NCBI RefSeq assembly: GCF_036174265.1
Contig: NZ_CP108055.1
Coordinates: 7,998,001-8,062,000 of the forward strand
Source of the DNA: Streptomyces sp. NBC_00285
GTDB taxonomy: Bacteria > Actinomycetota > Actinomycetes > Streptomycetales > Streptomycetaceae
Length of the DNA: 64,000 bases
Direction: 5' to 3'
Part shown: positions 16,412-25,040 of the stretch, one piece after another
How positions within the stretch are numbered: the first letter of the stretch is position 1
Layout of the letters: each line of letters begins with the position of its first letter
Made by a program: the position numbers and the translations under genes
Notes under the pieces: generated by a model
Told to the model about the DNA's origin: nothing
The model's input: the letters and a program-made list of their open reading frames with translations, nothing else
Databases searched by the model: none

Positions 16412-18951
16412 GTGAGACACCGACCAAGGGACGGGTGCTCCCCGTCACCGACCTCTCCCTCGTCGTCCTCGTGGGCGCCTCCGGCTCGGGCAAGTCCACG
16501 TTCGCCCGACGGCACTTCAAGCCGACCGAGGTCATCTCCTCGGACTTCTGCAGGGGTCTGGTCTCCGACGACGAGAACGACCAGGGCGCGACCAGGGACG
16601 CCTTCGACGTCCTGCACTACATCGCGGGCAAGCGCCTGGCCGCCGGCCGCCGCACGGTCGTCGACGCGACCAGCGTGCAGCAGGACAGCCGACGCCAGCT
16701 GATCGAGCTGGCGAAGCAGTACGACGTCCTGCCGATCGCCATCGTGCTCGACGTGCCCGAGGAGGTGTGCGCCGCGCGCAACGCGGACCGTACCGACCGG
16801 GCCGACATGCCGATCCGGGTCATCAAGCGCCACATCCGCGAACTGAGGCGCTCCGTGCGGCACTTGGAGCGCGAGGGCTTCCGCAAGGTGCACGTCCTGC
16901 GCGGGGTGGCGGACGTGGAGAACGCCACCGTCGTCACCGAGAAGCGCTTCAACGACCTGACCCATCTCACCGGCCCCTTCGACATCGTCGGCGACATCCA
17001 CGGCTGTGCCGCCGAACTGGAGGTTCTGCTGGGCAAGTTGGGCTACGCCGACGGCGTCCACCCCGAGGGCCGTACCGCGGTCTTCGTCGGCGACCTCGTC
17101 GACCGCGGCCCGGACAGCCCCGGTGTGCTGCGCCGCGTGATGTCGATGGTCAAGTCGGGCAACGCGCTGTGCGTGCCGGGCAACCACGAGAACAAGTACG
17201 GCCGTCACCTGAAGGGCCGCAAGGTCCAGCACACCCACGGCCTGGCCGAGACCATCGAGCAGATGGAGTCGGTGTCGGACGAGTTCCGGGCCGAGGTGCG
17301 GGAGTTCATCGACGGCCTCGTCAGCCACTACGTCCTCGACGGCGGCCGCCTGGTCGTGTGCCACGCCGGTCTGCCGGAGAAGTACCACGGCCGTACCTCC
17401 GGCCGGGTCCGCTCGCACGCGCTGTACGGCGACACCACAGGTGAGACCGACGAGTTCGGGCTGCCGGTGCGCTACCCGTGGGCGGAGGACTACCGGGGGC
17501 GGGCCGCGGTCGTCTACGGCCACACCCCGGTCCCGGAGGCGACCTGGCTCAACAACACCATCTGCCTCGACACCGGTGCCGTCTTCGGCGGCAAGCTCAC
17601 GGCGCTGCGCTGGCCGGAGCGGGAACTGGTCGACGTACCGGCTGAACGGGTCTGGTACGAGCCGGTCAAGCCGCTGAAGTCGGAGGCGCCCGGCGGGCAC
17701 GACGGCCGGCCGCTCGACCTGGCCGACGTGCACGGCCGCAGGGCCGTGGAGACCCGGCTCGCGGGCCGGGTCGCGGTCCGCGAGGAGAACGCGGCGGCGG
17801 CCCTGGAGGTCATGAGCCGCTTCGCGGTGGACCCGCGGCTGCTGCCGTACCTTCCGCCGACGATGGCGCCCACCGCGACCAGTCATGTCGAGGGCTTTCT
17901 GGAGCACCCGGCTCAGGCGTTCGCGCAGTACGCCGAGGACGGTGTCGTGCGGGTCGTGTGCGAGGAGAAGCACATGGGCTCGCGGGCGGTGGCCCTGGTG
18001 TGCAGGGACGCGGAGGCGGCCCGCAGGCGCTTCGGGGTGGACGGCCCGACCGGCTCGCTGTACACGCGCACCGGCCGTCCGTTCTTCGACGACGAGTCGG
18101 TGACGGAGACGATCCTCGACCGGCTGCGGACGGCGATCGGTGAGGCCGGTCTGTGGGCCGAACTCGACACGGACTGGTTGCTGTTGGACGCCGAGCTGAT
18201 GCCGTGGTCGCTGAAGGCCTCCGGCCTGCTGCGGTCGCAGTACGCCGCCGTCGGTGCCGCGTCCGGCGCGGTGTTCCCGGGCGCGCTGGCCGCGCTGCGG
18301 GGTGCGGCGGACCGGGGCGTCGACGTGAGTGATCTGCTGGCCCGCCAGCGTGAACGGGCCGATGCGGCAGGCGCGTTCACCGACGCGTACCGCCGCTACT
18401 GCTGGATCACCGACGGCCTCGACGGCGTCCGCCTGGCACCGTTCCAGATCCTCGCGGTCCAGGGCCGCAGCCTCGCCGCGCTCCCGCACGACGAGCAACT
18501 GGCCCTGCTGGACCGCCTGGTGGAGCACGACGGCACCGGCCTGCTCCAGACCACCCGACGCCTCTACGTCGACACCGGTGACCCGGAGTCGGTGCGGGCG
18601 GGTGTCGACTGGTGGCTGGAGATGACCGGCCGCGGTGGTGAGGGCATGGTCGTCAAGCCGCTCGGCGCGGTGGTCCGCAGCACGGAGGGACGTCTGGTGC
18701 AGCCCGGCATCAAGTGCCGGGGCCGGGAGTACCTGAGGATCATCTACGGCCCCGAGTACACCCGGCCGGAGAACCTCGACCGGCTGCGCAAGAGGTTCCT
18801 CAACCACAAGCGCTCCCTCGCGATCCGCGAGTACGCGCTCGGCCTGGAGGCCCTGGACCGCCTCGCCGAGGGCGAGCCGCTGTGGCGGGTGCACGAGGCG
18901 GTGTTCGGGGTGCTGGCACTGGAATCGGAGCCGGTGGACCCGCGGTTGTGA
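16408..18951 (+). CDS. pnkp: Polynucleotide kinase-phosphatase-ligase Pnkp
   Basis: About 847 residues in three catalytic modules. Module 1 is a 5'-OH polynucleotide kinase with P-loop GASGSGKS (residues 23-30). Module 2 is a metallophosphoesterase 2',3' phosphatase with GDIHGC (195-200), GDLVDRGP and GNHENK. Module 3 is a ligase adenylyltransferase with the nucleophile Lys521 in EEKHMGSRA. Together with Hen1 it heals, methylates and seals RNAs cut by anticodon or other ribotoxins. Length and order match the bacterial Pnkp family. Its start overlaps the hen1 stop by 4 bp, so the proteins are made together. Confidence 0.96.
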   Translation: MSETPTKGRVLPVTDLSLVVLVGASGSGKSTFARRHFKPTEVISSDFCRGLVSDDENDQGATRDAFDVLHYIAGKRLAAGRRTVVDATSVQQDSRRQLIELAKQYDVLPIAIVLDVPEEVCAARNADRTDRADMPIRVIKRHIRELRRSVRHLEREGFRKVHVLRGVADVENATVVTEKRFNDLTHLTGPFDIVGDIHGCAAELEVLLGKLGYADGVHPEGRTAVFVGDLVDRGPDSPGVLRRVMSMVKSGNALCVPGNHENKYGRHLKGRKVQHTHGLAETIEQMESVSDEFRAEVREFIDGLVSHYVLDGGRLVVCHAGLPEKYHGRTSGRVRSHALYGDTTGETDEFGLPVRYPWAEDYRGRAAVVYGHTPVPEATWLNNTICLDTGAVFGGKLTALRWPERELVDVPAERVWYEPVKPLKSEAPGGHDGRPLDLADVHGRRAVETRLAGRVAVREENAAAALEVMSRFAVDPRLLPYLPPTMAPTATSHVEGFLEHPAQAFAQYAEDGVVRVVCEEKHMGSRAVALVCRDAEAARRRFGVDGPTGSLYTRTGRPFFDDESVTETILDRLRTAIGEAGLWAELDTDWLLLDAELMPWSLKASGLLRSQYAAVGAASGAVFPGALAALRGAADRGVDVSDLLARQRERADAAGAFTDAYRRYCWITDGLDGVRLAPFQILAVQGRSLAALPHDEQLALLDRLVEHDGTGLLQTTRRLYVDTGDPESVRAGVDWWLEMTGRGGEGMVVKPLGAVVRSTEGRLVQPGIKCRGREYLRIIYGPEYTRPENLDRLRKRFLNHKRSLAIREYALGLEALDRLAEGEPLWRVHEAVFGVLALESEPVDPRL

Positions 18952-19031
18952 GCCAGTGGATCGGTGGTTGTGAGGCCACGGTCCGGGGTGGCGCTCCATC
19001 GGCGTCCCCCGGGCCGCGGCCTCCGCCGCTC

Positions 19032-19928
19032 TCACCCCACCAACCGCAACCGCTCCCGGCAGATCCCCACGTCCACCGTCTGTCCCCAGGTCAGTTCCAC
19101 CGCGTCCGTCTCCATCCCGTCGCCGAAGGCGATGAGCCGTTCGGACTCGACGGTGAGGCGGAGGCGGCTGGGGGCGGGGAGTTCGCCCGCGGTCAGGGAG
19201 GTCCCGGTGACCGGGGACGGCCAGGCCTCGCGGACGAACCACAGCAGGCGGTCCTCCGTCGGACCCGGCAGCCGCAGGCCGCCGCCCCGTTCCTGCCACA
19301 CCGACCGGACCCAGCCCGTGGCTCCGGTGCCCGTCCCCACCAGCACCCCGGAGGAAGCCTGGGCCTCGACGACACCCCCGTCGCCCTCCAGGCCCAGGCG
19401 GTATCTGGCCGTCTGGTGTCCGGCGGCACCCAGGTAGATCTCGTTCAGTGCGACGAGTCGCTGGGTGTCGTCGGCGACGGCTTCGACCATGGTGAGTTCG
19501 TCCGCCGCGGTGCCGAGGGCCGCCGCCCGGAGCAGCGCGGCGGCCTGCGCGGGGCGGTGGCGCACCAGGATGCCGGGGTTCCGGCCGGGTTCCGTGTCGA
19601 TGCCCAACACCGGTTGCCCGGACAGGTACTTGGCCACGTTCGCGACCAGACCGTCCTGTCCGACCACCACGACGACGTCCTCCGGCGCGAACAGGAAACG
19701 GTCCAGATCCGCCCGCTCCACCCGCGCCTGACGCCAGGTCAGCGGAATCGCCGCGGTCACTTCGGCGATGGCCCGACGGGCGCGGTGGTGGCGTTCGGCG
19801 ACCTCCTCGATGTCCCGGCCCCGGGAGGAGAGGAAGAAGGCGGCCTGCCCGTGGGTGCCGTGGTGGGACACCAACTCCTCGTACTCCGTGGTGCGGTGGA
19901 CCAGAACGGCTCGCGGTGCGAGGCTCAC
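19032..19928 (-). CDS. Diverged NAD kinase-like protein
   Basis: About 298 residues with the ATP-NAD kinase fold. The canonical GGDGT motif is altered to GQDGL (residues 90-94), followed by [16 protein letters not shown]. The later NE motif is LNEIYLG, and a glycine-rich loop reads [12 protein letters not shown]. Substitutions in the nucleotide-binding motif suggest a changed substrate or a sensor role rather than housekeeping NADP synthesis. Its GTG start overlaps the stop of the SPFH gene (GTGA), so the pair is translationally coupled. Confidence 0.75.
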   Translation of the reverse strand: MSLAPRAVLVHRTTEYEELVSHHGTHGQAAFFLSSRGRDIEEVAERHHRARRAIAEVTAAIPLTWRQARVERADLDRFLFAPEDVVVVVGQDGLVANVAKYLSGQPVLGIDTEPGRNPGILVRHRPAQAAALLRAAALGTAADELTMVEAVADDTQRLVALNEIYLGAAGHQTARYRLGLEGDGGVVEAQASSGVLVGTGTGATGWVRSVWQERGGGLRLPGPTEDRLLWFVREAWPSPVTGTSLTAGELPAPSRLRLTVESERLIAFGDGMETDAVELTWGQTVDVGICRERLRLVG

Positions 19929-20929
19929 TCCGGCTCCCGCGCGCCCAGCTTGGCCAGCAGCCCCGTCAGCACATCCGGCGAGATCGTCAGGCTGTCGATG
20001 TGCGGCAGGTTCTCCGCGAACCGGGTCCCGGTGAGGGCGTGCAGCGTGGCGACGTCGACGTCGGCGTGCACCCGCAGCCAGGCGGCCTGTGCCTGCGCCT
20101 TCGCGTCACCCACCTCGCGTGCCCCCTCGGCCTCGGCCCGCGCCAGCCGTACCGAACGCTTCGCCTCCGCCTCCGCCCGTACCGCGTCCGCGGCCGCGTG
20201 CTCCTCGGCCTCCCGGCGGGTGTTGGTGCCGCGCTGCTCCACCAACTGCTCCTCCCGGCGGGCGAGTTCGATCTGGCTGTCCAGTTCGTTCTCGGCGATG
20301 GCCCGTTCCCGCTCGACAGCCACGGCGCGCCGCTCGTAGGTCGCCCGGTCCGCCTCCTGCTGGATCTGTTCGCGGGCCGGGGTGCGCAGCGCCCGCTCGA
20401 CCTCCGGTTCGGGGCGCACCGCCATCACGCGTACGGCGACCACCTCGATGCCGGTGGCCGGCAGTCGCGGCTCGGCATCGAGCCCCGCCGTGATCCGTTC
20501 GCGCACCGCGGCCACACCGTCGACCAGCGCCGACGACAGGGGCGTACGGGCCAGGACGTCCAGCGCGTGCTGCTGGGCCGTCTCCGTCAGGAGCGAGCCG
20601 AGCTGCTCCAGCGGGGCGCCCCGCCACACCCCGGTGTCGGGGTCGATCGAGAAGTCCAGCCGGGCGGCGGCCAGCGCCGGGTCGCCGATCCGGTAGGTCA
20701 CCGTCGCCTGCACCGCCACGTCCTGGAAGTCGGATGTACGGGCATGGAACGTCATGGCCAACTCGCGGTCGTCGACCGGCACTTCGGAGAGTGCGGCGGT
20801 CAGTGCGCGGAACCAGAAGCTGAGTCCGGGGCCGTCGTGCAGCAGTGTGCCGCCGCGGTGGTGCCGGATGTGCGCCGTGGGTGCGCCGCGCAGGTGGCGC
20901 CAGCCGAGGCGCCGGGTGATGTCGGCCAT
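19925..20929 (-). CDS. SPFH (band 7) domain protein
   Basis: About 334 residues. An SPFH/stomatin-like domain spans roughly residues 20-195 ([20 protein letters not shown], then [11 protein letters not shown]). It is followed by a long Glu/Ala/Arg-rich coiled coil (about 195-275) and a C-terminal segment. There is no N-terminal transmembrane helix, unlike classical slipins, so it is probably a soluble or peripheral scaffold oligomer. The ATG at 20929 follows GAGGGA. It is operonic with the NAD kinase-like gene and divergent from arginine deiminase. Confidence 0.85.
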   Translation of the reverse strand: MADITRRLGWRHLRGAPTAHIRHHRGGTLLHDGPGLSFWFRALTAALSEVPVDDRELAMTFHARTSDFQDVAVQATVTYRIGDPALAAARLDFSIDPDTGVWRGAPLEQLGSLLTETAQQHALDVLARTPLSSALVDGVAAVRERITAGLDAEPRLPATGIEVVAVRVMAVRPEPEVERALRTPAREQIQQEADRATYERRAVAVERERAIAENELDSQIELARREEQLVEQRGTNTRREAEEHAAADAVRAEAEAKRSVRLARAEAEGAREVGDAKAQAQAAWLRVHADVDVATLHALTGTRFAENLPHIDSLTISPDVLTGLLAKLGAREPE

Positions 20930-20944
20930 CGAACTCCCTCTTTT

Positions 20945-20991
20945 CGTCTAGAAGACGATAACCGGCCGTCCCGTTTATCGTCAAGAGGACG
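20945..20991. promoter_or_regulatory. Two CGTC-N5-GACG elements between SPFH gene and arcA
   Basis: CGTCTAGAAGACG at 20945-20957 and CGTCAAGAGGACG at 20979-20991 share the form CGTC-N5-GACG. Their centres are 34 bp apart. The inner flanks GACGATAA and TTATCGTC also form an 8-bp inverted repeat (20954-20961, 20975-20982). They start 16 bp upstream of the SPFH start codon, so a repressor here would block that operon and possibly arcA. No cognate regulator gene is adjacent. Confidence 0.6.
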
Positions 20992-21052
20992 ACAAAGGGG
21001 AATCCGGTCGGATCGAGGGGTCAACACGCCTTCCGTTGGTCAGGATGGGGAC

Positions 21053-22276
21053 ATGGGATTCCATGTCGACTCCGAGACCGGGCGGCTGCGCCGCGTCATC
21101 CTTCACCGGCCGGATCTCGAGCTCAAGAGGCTCACCCCGAGCAACAAGGACGCACTGCTCTTCGACGACGTGCTGTGGGTGCGCCGGGCGCGCGTCGAGC
21201 ACGACGGGTTCGCCGACGTGCTGCGCGACCGGGGCGTGGCCGTCCATCTCTTCGGCGACCTGCTCACCGAGGCGCTGGAGGTTCCGGCGGCCCGGTCCCT
21301 CGTCCTGGACCGCGTCTTCGACGAGAAGGAGTACGGCCCGCTGGCCACCGACCATCTCCGGGCCTCCTTCGAGGCGCTGCCCGCCGGGGAGCTCGCGGAG
21401 GCCCTCGTCGGCGGCATGACCAAGCGGGAGTTCCTGGAAGCGCACCCGGAACCGACCTCCGTGCGCTTCCACGTCATGGACCTCGACGACTTCCTCCTCG
21501 CCCCCCTGCCCAACCACCTCTTCACCCGCGACACCTCGGCCTGGATCTATGACGGCGTCTCGGTCAACGCCATGCGCTGGCCGGCCCGGCAGCGCGAGAC
21601 GGTCCACTTCGAGGCGATCTACCGGCACCATCCGCTCTTCCGTGACGAGACGTTCCACATCTGGTCGGAGGGGCAGGCCGACTACCCCTCCACCATCGAG
21701 GGCGGGGACGTCCTCGTCATCGGCAACGGCGCCGTCCTCATCGGCATGAGCGAGCGGACCACGCCCCAGGCCGTCGAGATGCTCGCGCACAAGCTGTTCG
21801 CCGAGGGTTCCGCGCAGTCGATCGTGGCCCTCGACATGCCGAAGCGGCGGGCCTTCATGCACCTCGACACCGTGATGACGATGGTCGACGGCGACACCTT
21901 CACGCAGTACGCCGGACTCGGCATGCTCCGCTCCTACACCATCGAGCCGGGCGTCGGCGACAAGGAGCTCAAGGTCACCGACCATCCGCCGGAGCACATG
22001 CACCGCGCGATCGCCGCCGCGCTCGGCCTCGACGCGATCCGTGTCCTGACCGCCACCCAGGATGTGCACGCGGCCGAGCGCGAGCAGTGGGACGACGGCT
22101 GCAACGTCCTCGCCGTGGAGCCGGGTGTCGTCGTCGCCTACGAACGCAACGCCACCACCAACACCCATCTGCGCAAGCAGGGCATCGAGGTGATCGAGAT
22201 CCCGGGCAGCGAACTGGGGCGAGGGAGGGGTGGGCCGCGCTGCATGAGCTGTCCGGTGGAGCGGGAGGCCGTATAG
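21053..22276 (+). CDS. arcA: Arginine deiminase
   Basis: About 407 residues, the usual length for arginine deiminase (L-arginine to citrulline plus ammonia). Family features are present: [59 protein letters not shown] and the catalytic Cys in [13 protein letters not shown] near the end. The ATG at 21053 follows AGGATGGGG. The next gene encodes ornithine carbamoyltransferase, the second step of the deiminase pathway. No carbamate kinase gene is seen in the window. Confidence 0.95.
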   Translation: MGFHVDSETGRLRRVILHRPDLELKRLTPSNKDALLFDDVLWVRRARVEHDGFADVLRDRGVAVHLFGDLLTEALEVPAARSLVLDRVFDEKEYGPLATDHLRASFEALPAGELAEALVGGMTKREFLEAHPEPTSVRFHVMDLDDFLLAPLPNHLFTRDTSAWIYDGVSVNAMRWPARQRETVHFEAIYRHHPLFRDETFHIWSEGQADYPSTIEGGDVLVIGNGAVLIGMSERTTPQAVEMLAHKLFAEGSAQSIVALDMPKRRAFMHLDTVMTMVDGDTFTQYAGLGMLRSYTIEPGVGDKELKVTDHPPEHMHRAIAAALGLDAIRVLTATQDVHAAEREQWDDGCNVLAVEPGVVVAYERNATTNTHLRKQGIEVIEIPGSELGRGRGGPRCMSCPVEREAV

Positions 22277-22320
22277 GGGGCGGGGGCGGGGGCGGGGGCG
22301 GGGGCGGGGGCGGCGAGGGG
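22277..22320 (+). repeat. (GGGGGC)n tract, potential G-quadruplex
   Basis: At least six successive GGGGGC units start right after the arcA stop codon, continuing into GGCGAGGGGG. The plus (coding) strand is the G-rich one, so the transcript 3' end could fold into a quadruplex and act as a roadblock or stability element. Confidence 0.8.
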
Positions 22321-22361
22321 GTGGCGGGGGAACGTGTGACCCTACAGTCGCACAGTCGACC

Positions 22362-22373
22362 GCATATAAATGC
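22362..22373. promoter_or_regulatory. ARG-box-like palindrome upstream of argF
   Basis: GCATATAAATGC has GCAT/ATGC arms around an AT core, similar to ArgR half-boxes. It lies 57 bp before the argF ATG in an AT-rich patch that also holds a TATAGACT-like -10 element. Only one box is visible where ArgR normally uses two. Confidence 0.4.
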
Positions 22374-22430
22374 CGAGCCTCGTATAGACTTCCAAGGGTC
22401 CGTCTGTTCACGTACCCCTGGAGCGCCCCC

Positions 22431-23438
22431 ATGGCGACCGTCCCCACCGCCCTCGCCGGGCGCCACTTCCTCAAGGAGCTCGACTTCACCGAGCAGGAGT
22501 TCCTGGGCCTGATCGAGTTGGCGGCCGAGCTGAAGGCCGCCAAGAAGGCGGGGGTCGAGACGCGGTACCTGAGCGGGAAGAACATCGCGCTGATCTTCGA
22601 GAAGACCTCGACGCGCACACGCTGCGCGTTCGAGGTCGCGGCGGCGGACCAGGGGGCCTCGACGACGTACCTGGACCCGTCCGGCTCGCAGATGGGGCAC
22701 AAGGAGTCCGTACGGGACACCGCGCGCGTGCTCGGTCGTATGTACGACGGGATCGAGTACCGCGGGGACAGCCAGCGCAAGGTGGAGGAGCTCGCCGCGT
22801 ATGCCGGGGTGCCGGTGTACAACGGGCTCACCGACGACTGGCACCCCACGCAGATGCTGGCCGACGTGCTGACCATGACCGAGCACACCGCGAAGCCGGT
22901 CCGGGAGATCGCGTTCGCCTACCTCGGTGACGCCCGGTTCAACATGGGCAACTCCTACCTGATCACCGGTGCGCTGCTCGGCATGGATGTGCGGATCGTC
23001 GCCCCGAAGTCCTACTGGCCCGCGCAGGACGTCGTGGAGCGGGCCCGCGCGCTCGCCGCGGAGAGCGGGGCTCGCGTCACTCTCACCGAGTCGCTGGAGG
23101 AGGGGGTGCGGGGGGCCGACTTCGTCGCCACGGATGTCTGGGTGTCCATGGGCGAGCCGAAGACGGTCTGGGACGAACGGATCGCGGCCCTGTCGCCGTA
23201 CGCCGTGACCATGGACGTGCTGCGGGCCACCGGGAACGCGGACGTCCGGTTCCTGCACTGTCTCCCGGCCTTCCATGACCTCGGTACCAAGGTGGGGCAG
23301 GAGATCTTCGAGACCCACGGCCTTGAGTCCCTGGAGGTCACGGACGAGGTGTTCGAGTCGGCGCACTCGGTCGTGTTCGACGAGGCGGAGAACCGGTTGC
23401 ACACGATCAAGGCCGTACTGGTCGCGACACTGGCCTGA
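22431..23438 (+). CDS. argF: Ornithine carbamoyltransferase
   Basis: About 335 residues. The carbamoyl-phosphate motif STRTR ([15 protein letters not shown]), the [17 protein letters not shown] segment and the ornithine-binding HCLPAFHD motif are intact. It interconverts ornithine plus carbamoyl phosphate with citrulline. Location after arginine deiminase suggests the catabolic role (citrulline phosphorolysis, often named arcB). It has its own promoter region after the G-rich tract and a possible ARG box, so expression may be uncoupled from arcA. Confidence 0.95.
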   Translation: MATVPTALAGRHFLKELDFTEQEFLGLIELAAELKAAKKAGVETRYLSGKNIALIFEKTSTRTRCAFEVAAADQGASTTYLDPSGSQMGHKESVRDTARVLGRMYDGIEYRGDSQRKVEELAAYAGVPVYNGLTDDWHPTQMLADVLTMTEHTAKPVREIAFAYLGDARFNMGNSYLITGALLGMDVRIVAPKSYWPAQDVVERARALAAESGARVTLTESLEEGVRGADFVATDVWVSMGEPKTVWDERIAALSPYAVTMDVLRATGNADVRFLHCLPAFHDLGTKVGQEIFETHGLESLEVTDEVFESAHSVVFDEAENRLHTIKAVLVATLA

Positions 23439-23444
23439 ACGGCC

Positions 23445-23897
23445 TCACGCCGGGCGCCACTGCGGCGGGACCGCCGACAGACGGAACCACACCGCCTTGC
23501 CCGACTCCGTGGGGCGGTGGCCGCAGGACGAACTGAGGGCGCGGATCAGCAGAAGGCCGCGGCCGTGTTCCTGCCAGGGGTCCGGGTCCTGGGTGTCCGG
23601 CTGGGTGAGGTGACCCGGCGGCGCCGGGTCCGGGTCGTGGACCTCGACCTGACAGCCGCTGGGGAGCAGCTCGACCACGAGCTCTATGGGGGTGTCGCCG
23701 GCCGTGTGCTCCACGGCGTTCGCCACCAGCTCGGCCGTCAGCAGCTCCGCGGTGTCGCTGTCCGCCCCGTGCTCCAGCTCGGCCAGCGCGGTGCGGACCA
23801 GAGCGCGTGCCACGGGCACGGCCGCGGCGGAGTGCGGCAGCGCGATGCGCCAGGAGGCGGAGGCTGGCGGGCGATCTTGCAAGGCGGTTCCGTTCAT
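23445..23897 (-). CDS. RsbW-like ATP-binding regulatory protein
   Basis: About 150 residues with a lone histidine-kinase-type ATPase domain: LLTAELVANAVEHT (N box) and HGRGLLLIRALSSS (G2-like box). Such HATPase_c_2 proteins are numerous in Streptomyces and usually act as serine kinase/anti-sigma or anti-anti-sigma switches. No partner gene is adjacent, so the target is unknown. It converges on argF with only 6 bp between the stops. The ATG at 23897 follows AGGACAG. Confidence 0.85.
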   Translation of the reverse strand: MNGTALQDRPPASASWRIALPHSAAAVPVARALVRTALAELEHGADSDTAELLTAELVANAVEHTAGDTPIELVVELLPSGCQVEVHDPDPAPPGHLTQPDTQDPDPWQEHGRGLLLIRALSSSCGHRPTESGKAVWFRLSAVPPQWRPA

Positions 23898-24210
23898 GAG
23901 CAGGCTGTCCTGCTTTCAACCGTATGAATGGTACGGCGCCGTCGGCAGGGGCGTCCGGCGGGCGCCGTACGGGACCTTCGGCCCCGTTGGCAGGCGGCAT
24001 ACCCGTAGCAACGGCTTGCCTCCCGCCGCTGATCCCACCGTTGCCTGTCTGTCGACGAGCCGTGACGGCTGTGACGGGTCCAGGTCACCTCTGCATCCCT
24101 CTATCGCGCAGTCATGACGACAGTCAAAGATGGGTGATAACTTCGAGAGGGAGAGCCCATCTCCGAGCCTCGCCACTCGCACCGCTCGAGCACGAGGAGG
24201 CCGCACGATC
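23898..24210. promoter_or_regulatory. Divergent promoter region with TGACGACAGTCAA element (24115-24127)
   Basis: This 313-bp gap separates the RsbW-like gene from the enoyl-CoA hydratase gene and has no convincing gene. It contains TGACGACAGTCAA at 24115-24127, with TGAC/GTCA arms around GACA. The identical 13-mer occurs at 29947-29959 between the aryl-CoA ligase and acyl-CoA dehydrogenase genes. Two occurrences at the two outward promoters of one catabolic block suggest a shared operator, most simply for the PaaX protein encoded between them. Confidence 0.6.
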
Positions 24211-25038
24211 ATGAGCCCCTTCACCGGCTCCGCCGCCCGCACCCCCGACTGGCAGCACCTGCGTGTCGACCTCACCGACGGCGTCGCCACGGTCACCCTC
24301 GCCCGCCCCGAGAAACTCAACGCGCTCACCTTCGGCGCCTACGCCGACCTGCGCGATCTGCTCGCCGAGCTGTCCCGTGAGCGTTCCGTCCGGGCCCTGG
24401 TCCTGGCCGGCGAGGGCCGCGGCTTCTGCTCCGGCGGCGACGTCGACGAGATCATCGGCGCGACACTCGCCATGGACACCGCCCAGCTTCTGGACTTCAA
24501 CCGGATGACCGGCCAGGTGGTGCGGGCGGTGCGGGAATGTCCGTTCCCTGTGATCGCGGCCGTGCACGGCGTGGCGGCGGGTGCGGGGGCGGTGCTGGCC
24601 CTGGCCGCCGACTTCCGGGTGGCGGACCCGTCGGCCCGGTTCGCGTTCCTGTTCACCAGGGTCGGCCTGTCCGGCGGCGACATGGGGGCGGCCTATCTGC
24701 TGCCTCGCGTGGTCGGCCTCGGCCATGCCACACGTCTCCTCATGCTCGGCGAACCGGTCCGCGCCCCCGAGGCCGAGCGCATCGGCCTGATCAGTCAACT
24801 GACCGAGGAAGGCAACGCGGGCGAGGCCGCCTCCGCCCTGGCCCGCCGCCTGGCCGAGGGCCCGGCACTGGCCTACGCCCAGACCAAGGCCCTGCTGACG
24901 GCGGAGCTGGACATGCCGTTGGCGGCGGCCGTGGAGCTGGATGCGGCAACCCAGGCCCTGTTGATGAACGGCGAGGACTACGCGGAGTTCCACAGGGCGT
25001 TCACGGAGAAGCGGCCGCCGAAGTGGCAGGGGCGTTGA
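24211..25038 (+). CDS. Enoyl-CoA hydratase/isomerase family protein
   Basis: About 275 residues of the crotonase fold. It has LARPEKLNALTFGAYADL, the oxyanion-hole segment GRGFCSGGDVDEI and IAAVHGVAAGAGAVLALAAD, and FTRVGLSGGDMGAAYLLP with a conserved Gly-Gly-Asp near the active site. The likely role is hydration of an enoyl-CoA ring-cleavage or dearomatised product. The ATG at 24211 follows GAGGAGG. The next gene begins 2 bp after its stop, so they form an operon. Confidence 0.88.
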   Translation: MSPFTGSAARTPDWQHLRVDLTDGVATVTLARPEKLNALTFGAYADLRDLLAELSRERSVRALVLAGEGRGFCSGGDVDEIIGATLAMDTAQLLDFNRMTGQVVRAVRECPFPVIAAVHGVAAGAGAVLALAADFRVADPSARFAFLFTRVGLSGGDMGAAYLLPRVVGLGHATRLLMLGEPVRAPEAERIGLISQLTEEGNAGEAASALARRLAEGPALAYAQTKALLTAELDMPLAAAVELDAATQALLMNGEDYAEFHRAFTEKRPPKWQGR

Positions 25039-25040
25039 GG

